From positions 14,904 through 78,903 of the forward strand of contig NZ_RQGH01000035.1 in the NCBI RefSeq assembly GCF_004769635.1: a stretch of 64,000 nucleotides of DNA, given 5' to 3'. This DNA comes from Leptospira jelokensis (GTDB taxonomy: Bacteria; Spirochaetota; Leptospiria; Leptospirales; Leptospiraceae). A program made the position numbers and the translations under genes. This document shows positions 59,963 through 64,000 of this stretch, in pieces. The notes under the pieces were generated by a model. It ran no database searches. It saw nothing but the letters and a program-made list of their open reading frames with translations, and had not been told where the DNA came from. Position 1 is the stretch's first letter. Every line of letters starts with the position of its first letter.

Positions 59963-60679
59963 ATGAGCTCTCAAGCTGAATTCCGAGATGAATTTGTTCC
60001 TCAATCAGTTCACTTAACTCAGAAGGATAACTTCAATCCAGATGGATCTCACAATATGGATAAATCCATTTGGGGAAGATTCAACCAATGTTACGTTGCA
60101 TCTGCAGTCTCTACAATGACTCAAAATGCAAACTTTCTAACTTCTGAAGGAAAGATTGATCCTCAGAAGCGATGGTTCATGGATGAGTTTGCGTACAACA
60201 ATCTTTTGAATGGAGCAATCCTAGAACGCGCAAAGAATGGAGAGATCAATGTCAAAGAAGGATTCAACGAAGAACCATCGAAGGTTCGATTCCTTTGGCT
60301 AAGACATGCCGACTTAATGTCACTGATGTTCGGTGACTATTCCAAAAAGAAATACCACTACCGTTTTTATTCCTACAGCGAAAAGGATCTGATCAATACC
60401 ACAAAGTTGGGACTCCAGACACTTTTTTCCGTAAAGATTCGAGAAATCTATGGCTCTGGAGACGGCCATATCGTTTCTTCTTGCGGCCTTCGTTATAACG
60501 AGAAAGGGGAAGTGATAGGTATTTTTATTCAGGATCCAGCAGGATCCCTTTTTGAGAAGAACTCTTACCGGAATGATCTCTTCACTGGAGAGAAGGTATA
60601 TTGGAGTTTATCTCAACTTAGGCGAATTACAAAAACTGGCTGCCATATTATGAAATTGGAGGAAAGAAAAAATGGATAG
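59963..60679 (+). CDS. C39-like cysteine peptidase (candidate endolysin)
   Basis: The protein has 238 residues from ATG 59963. The catalytic triad is visible as NQCYVASAVSTM (Cys43), SGDGHIVSSCGL (His169) and GIFIQDPAG (Asp191), the order and spacing of C39/papain-like peptidases. It is the first gene of a lysis-type cassette followed by a membrane protein and a spanin-like lipoprotein. C39-like proteins in phages can cut peptidoglycan cross-links. There is no signal peptide, so export through a holin is expected. Confidence 0.7.
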   Translation: MSSQAEFRDEFVPQSVHLTQKDNFNPDGSHNMDKSIWGRFNQCYVASAVSTMTQNANFLTSEGKIDPQKRWFMDEFAYNNLLNGAILERAKNGEINVKEGFNEEPSKVRFLWLRHADLMSLMFGDYSKKKYHYRFYSYSEKDLINTTKLGLQTLFSVKIREIYGSGDGHIVSSCGLRYNEKGEVIGIFIQDPAGSLFEKNSYRNDLFTGEKVYWSLSQLRRITKTGCHIMKLEERKNG

Positions 60680-61028
60680 TATTGGATTTATAGATGTTAT
60701 TTGGGGATATGCAAAGGCGATCTTTGATTTTGGCTATATGCTCGCCATCTTCTTTATCTGTTTGTATTTGTTTCGGTTTTCACCTTGGTCCATAGACTTT
60801 GAAGCTGGAAAGAAGAAACAGAAATGGACTATGTATATCGGGATCGTTTTAGGAGTTATTTTTGTATCCCTAAAATTCGCATTGATCGGGTTCTCTCAAG
60901 AGATTTGGGTGTATCACGTAAATCTAATCATAAGTTTTTGTACCATCACTTCTATTTACGATTACCTTGCATCCTACCTGATTAAAAAACTCGAGCTCTT
61001 AAACAGGAAGGAAGAGAACCATGAGTAG
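60672..61028 (+). CDS. Holin-like membrane protein
   Basis: This 118-residue protein has three hydrophobic segments (YMLAIFFICLYLF; WTMYIGIVLGVIFVSLKFAL; VNLIISFCTITSIYDYLASYL) and a charged C-terminus. It overlaps the peptidase gene by 8 bp and the spanin gene by 8 bp. A three-helix protein in this position is probably the holin that opens the inner membrane for the endolysin. Confidence 0.6.
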   Translation: MDSIGFIDVIWGYAKAIFDFGYMLAIFFICLYLFRFSPWSIDFEAGKKKQKWTMYIGIVLGVIFVSLKFALIGFSQEIWVYHVNLIISFCTITSIYDYLASYLIKKLELLNRKEENHE

Positions 61029-61437
61029 GTGGCTCTTTGCTTTGTTTCTTTTTCTTTTTATAAATTGCGGATCCGTCCAAAGGATGGAAACCGCTTCTAC
61101 AAATATTTTGAGCGAGTCGGCTGTAGAATTGGTTGGAAAATCAAATCTAACTTCAGAGGAAAAGAAGTCTCTAACCGAGAAGATCCGAATCCTCCAATCT
61201 GAAATTAAAAGTCGGGACCGAAGAATTAGTGAGCTAGAAAATGAGATTGAAGCCCTTGGAAAGCAGCACCTAAGACTTCAGAATCGATTTTCTGAAGCTC
61301 AACGGGATGCAGGGAAGGGTGATGGGTTGCGAGGGCTAGCATATTGGATCCTTGCGATTATTGGATTTATTGTGATTTTATCGATTCTTTACCTGGTCTT
61401 CAAAGGGAAGGTAGGAATTCCAGGGATTATAGGATGA
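61021..61437 (+). CDS. Unimolecular-spanin-like lipoprotein
   Basis: The protein has 138 residues. LFLFINCGS is a lipobox, with the lipid-bearing Cys at residue 16. The periplasmic part is a coiled coil (LTEKIRILQSEIKSRDRRIS..). The C-terminus has one transmembrane helix (LAYWILAIIGFIVILSILYL). N-terminal lipid plus C-terminal membrane helix is the u-spanin topology seen in phage T1 gp11; it would fuse inner and outer membranes at lysis. It completes the lysis cassette. Confidence 0.7.
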   Translation: MSRWLFALFLFLFINCGSVQRMETASTNILSESAVELVGKSNLTSEEKKSLTEKIRILQSEIKSRDRRISELENEIEALGKQHLRLQNRFSEAQRDAGKGDGLRGLAYWILAIIGFIVILSILYLVFKGKVGIPGIIG

Positions 61438-61981
61438 TATCGACTTTCAGTCAGTCCTATAAGGTCAAGATACATAAATCCCGAACCCAGTTTACTAGAT
61501 AAAGTGACTTAAATATAATAAATTATGAGATGGAAAGGAAAAGCGTTGATTTTTAGATTGAATTGTCCACAAAACAGTCATTACTAAAGCCAGTAGCAGA
61601 ATAATCCATATCTTATATTTGCTTTCTTGACCTCGAGTTAAGGGAAGTTAGATTGAATAAGATAATAACAATACTAGTTGTAGTTCTAGAACGCCGACTC
61701 AAATATGTAAAATTACATTCACATTTGTTCTCTTGACTTTTTCTTATTGGCGCTTGGAAAATGATTCAGGAGACGACGATAATCTATTTTTTTACTACCA
61801 ATTTATTCATTGAAATATGCTTTTGAATCTTGACGTTGGACTGTATTCTGTACTTTTTTAATGAATATTGACTTTGCTTTCTTCTTACTCCAGCAAAAAA
61901 AGGATTTTTTTCCAAATCACAAAATTTCCAGATCATTGGATACAAAAGTGCAGACCCATACTATTTTGACACCTATCCAAA
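61438..61981. other. Gene-free stretch at the right end of the phage
   Basis: No credible open frame was seen. An 8-bp inverted repeat TTATAGGA/TCCTATAA (61427–61462) overlaps the spanin stop and may be a weak terminator. The rest is AT-rich and looks like decayed sequence between the lysis cassette and the IS30 remnant. Confidence 0.45.
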
Positions 61982-62134
61982 AACAGATTGGCAAGAGGAT
62001 ACTTTCCTAAAGGTTCAAACTTTTCTGATCTGACTCAAAAAGACGTTGAAAAAGCAGAGCAAAAGTTAAATTCTAGACCTAGAAAAACACGTGGATTCAA
62101 AACTCAAAATGAAGTCTTTTGGAGTGCCAATTAA
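61982..62134 (+). pseudogene. C-terminal remnant of an IS30-family transposase
   Basis: The frame reads RGYFPKGSNFSDLTQKDVEK, then KLNSRPRKTRGFKTQNEVFW, and stops at TAA 62132–62134. YFPKGSNF, LN.RPRK and GFKT..EVF are the conserved end of IS30-type transposases. The rest of the protein and any inverted repeats were not found, so this is a decayed copy of about 50 codons. It marks an old insertion at the phage edge. Confidence 0.8.
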
Positions 62135-62172
62135 AGAGTTGTACTTATTGGTTGAATCTGCTTTAATTAAGA

Positions 62173-64000
62173 ATGGCAAAAATTCCCTTTAATGTATCAG
62201 CACGAACCGCACGGCTTATAGGTCGAGAGAATGTAGCATCGCCTGAAGGTGCAGTTATTGAGCTTATTAAGAATGCTTATGATGCTGATTCCGAATTTGG
62301 AATTGTTGATATTGATTACTCTAAGAACCAAATGCTAATAATAGATAATGGTGATGGAATGACAGATAAAGTCATAGAGAATCACTGGATGACGATAGGA
62401 ACCGATTTAAAGGAAAGAGAATATACTAGTAATAAAGGTAGAATTAAGTCTGGAGCAAAAGGTATTGGTAGATTTGCATTAGATAAATTAGGCGAAATAT
62501 GTACGATGATTACTCTCCCTCGAGGTCAAAAGGATGGCTTTATTTGGTATGTCGATTGGCGAAATTTTGAAATAAAGAATGCAAAGATTTCCGAAATTAA
62601 TGCAGATTTAAATAATGTTGTTGGGATTAACTTAAAGAATGAAATAAAAAAATTAACTTCAAACTCGCGGCTGCTTAACCTAATTTCTAAATTAGATTTT
62701 TCTCAAGGAACTATTATATTTATAAAAAACTTAAGGAATGATTGGAATCTAGAATTATCGAATAAAATTTTCACTAATCTGGAGATATTAAATCCACCAG
62801 AAGATTTTGATAAATTTACCATTAATTTTTTTAATTCAGCTTTTCCAAAAGACTATGGCCTGATTCAGACTGAACCATTTAAAGATTATGATTATAAGTT
62901 AGTTGCTAAATATGAGAAAAATTCTACAAGAGAAGTATTATTAAAAATTCATAGAAATGAGTTTGATTTTACTCTCATAGATAAAGAATTATTTGAGCAA
63001 GAGGATATGAAAAGGTTCCCTTTTGATAAGGCAACTTTTAAAAAAGAAAATTTTCAAGATAAAAGAACATTCTATCAATTAATTCCTGGATATAGTAAAA
63101 TAGAAAAGAATAGTATCTCAAAAAATATTGGTAACTTCGTTTTTACTTTCTATTTTTTTAAAAATAGTACATCTAAGCAAGATCAAGAAAAATATAAATT
63201 TAAATCTTTTAATTCAAGCACTCGTAAAAAGTGGGCATCTAAATATGGTGGAATAAAGCTTTTTAGAGACAATTTTCGTGTTAGACCATATGGGGAGGTT
63301 GATACAGCTTCTTATGATTGGCTTATGTTGGGAGATCGCGTTTCTATAAGTCCAGCTTCCCTCAATAGAAGAGGACAATGGAGAGTTAACCCAAATCAAG
63401 TTGTAGGTACGATTGTATTTTCTCGACTGTCTGAAGAATTCTTAGATGATAAATCAAGCCGTGAAGGATTATTAGAAAGTCCAACCTTTGATTTATTCAA
63501 AAATATAATAACGGGACTCATTAGATATGTTGAAGATGATCGTAGTACTATAGGCGCAAATCTTTCCGAATATTTTTTTAAAACCAATGAAGAAGAGGTT
63601 ATAAAGAAAGAAGCAGAGGATATTGCTGAAGATGATTCCGAAGAAGAAGAGCCAGAGGAAGTAGTCAGAAAGCAAAATAAGAAATTAAAAAAGGGATTTA
63701 GAACACAGAAAAGACTTTTAGATGAAAAAGAAGATGAATTGGGAATGATGAGAGCGTTAGCTAGTGCTGGAATATTGATAGCAAGTTTTTCTCATGAATT
63801 CCATCATATAAAGAATAAATTGAATAATCGTGCTTTTTATTTAAAAAAGCACTTACTTGAACTTCTTCCTGAATCAAAAGTAAAAAGTTTAGAAAATAGG
63901 AAGAATCCTTATTACTTGATTGATGAAATTTCAAAGTTAGATGAGAAAATAAAGCAATGGATCGAATTTTCAATCACTCTAACTAAAAAAGATAGGAGAA
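62173..64000 (+). CDS. GHKL/histidine-kinase-like ATPase, 3' end outside the window
   Basis: The frame is open from ATG 62173 through the right edge (609 codons so far). Residues 24–40 (EGAVIELIKNAYDADS) are the Bergerat N-box, LIIDNGDGM (about residues 55–63) the DxGxG box, and SGAKGIGRFALDKLG (93–107) the lid/G2 box, as in HATPase_c_3/MORC-like proteins. An acidic linker (about residues 480–500) leads to MMRALASAGILIASFSHEFH (His541), an H-box like that of histidine kinases; a second HATPase would be expected beyond the window. Such double-ATPase proteins occur in accessory regions. It lies after the IS30 remnant and could be outside the phage. Confidence 0.75.
   Translation, partial: MAKIPFNVSARTARLIGRENVASPEGAVIELIKNAYDADSEFGIVDIDYSKNQMLIIDNGDGMTDKVIENHWMTIGTDLKEREYTSNKGRIKSGAKGIGRFALDKLGEICTMITLPRGQKDGFIWYVDWRNFEIKNAKISEINADLNNVVGINLKNEIKKLTSNSRLLNLISKLDFSQGTIIFIKNLRNDWNLELSNKIFTNLEILNPPEDFDKFTINFFNSAFPKDYGLIQTEPFKDYDYKLVAKYEKNSTREVLLKIHRNEFDFTLIDKELFEQEDMKRFPFDKATFKKENFQDKRTFYQLIPGYSKIEKNSISKNIGNFVFTFYFFKNSTSKQDQEKYKFKSFNSSTRKKWASKYGGIKLFRDNFRVRPYGEVDTASYDWLMLGDRVSISPASLNRRGQWRVNPNQVVGTIVFSRLSEEFLDDKSSREGLLESPTFDLFKNIITGLIRYVEDDRSTIGANLSEYFFKTNEEEVIKKEAEDIAEDDSEEEEPEEVVRKQNKKLKKGFRTQKRLLDEKEDELGMMRALASAGILIASFSHEFHHIKNKLNNRAFYLKKHLLELLPESKVKSLENRKNPYYLIDEISKLDEKIKQWIEFSITLTKKDRR

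Noticed and set aside
1..64000. tRNA genes, rRNA genes, CRISPR arrays, integrase, att sites
   Set aside because: Looked for while reading both strands; no cloverleaf-like, repeat–spacer or tyrosine/serine recombinase sequence was recognised. A tRNAscan or CRISPR search would settle it.

Overview
The window reads as a Leptospira-type genome segment dominated by one contractile-tailed (myovirus-like) prophage of the LE1/lcp kind. That assignment is inference from the AT-rich codon use, the spirochaete-style lipobox in the lysis gene, and the combination of a rep–parB–parA maintenance block with a full virion gene set. No integrase, tRNA gene, CRISPR array or att site was seen, so the element is probably kept as an extrachromosomal circular replicon, as LE1 of L. 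biflexa is known to be. If so, the two edge genes may be part of the same replicon or may lie in flanking DNA.

Layout. 1–3571 (minus) is the 5' part of a large SpvB/FG-GAP/Rhs-like secreted protein that runs off the left edge, with paired GAACGTT boxes upstream. 3572–7100 is the maintenance region: 26-bp iterons, a putative winged-helix Rep, a gene-free stretch full of inverted repeats, and the overlapping parA–parB pair (minus). 7095–9725 (plus) holds a GHKL ATPase gene broken by a TAA exactly in its ATP-binding motif, its STAS-like partner, small unknown genes, and a degenerate HicB/HicA-like pair. 9709–12499 is the lysogeny switch: an XRE repressor (minus) facing a Rha/KilA-N antirepressor operon (plus), with operators between. 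13158–20611 is the early DNA-metabolism operon: a recombination-associated protein, Gp157, a HTH replication-like protein, a DnaQ-like exonuclease, an HNH-like protein, RusA, a ParB–XRE fusion, a Dam-like methylase and an ASCH protein. 20672–22476 is an inserted two-gene XRE/ImmA-IrrE module with its own promoter.

Morphogenesis. 22538–30883 covers terminase, Mu-F-like head protein (split), a cold-shock-domain protein and a frameshifted InPase/ParB polyvalent protein. 31109–34462 (minus) holds fibre, gpI-like and baseplate-J-like genes. 34534–44390 (plus) holds the LysM/gp25-like baseplate protein, spike, hub, sheath, tube, tail assembly chaperones with an A9 frameshift site, and tape measure. 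44448–50629 gives a zincin polyvalent protein, protease, scaffold and major capsid. 50692–55215 holds completion and fibre genes. The portal gene sits alone on the minus strand at 56348–57973, about 32 kb from the terminase genes, next to a minus-strand two-gene cassette. 58141–61437 holds adaptor genes and a lysis cassette (C39-like peptidase, holin-like protein, unimolecular-spanin-like lipoprotein). The right edge has an IS30 transposase scrap and a partial GHKL/histidine-kinase-like ATPase.

The most striking signal is regulatory. A TTTTCCGATA-type motif lies 25–29 nt before the start codon of seven genes, on both strands, and slightly further out at others. It is also embedded in a perfect 12+12 bp dyad that occurs as a 43-bp identical sequence at 11233–11275 and, inverted, at 58076–58118. 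This looks like a phage-specific promoter or operator system linking the switch region to the late genes. A second theme is recoding or decay: one TAA nonsense codon, three apparent -1 shifts, one possible shift in the tail fibre, and one -2/+1 chaperone slip.
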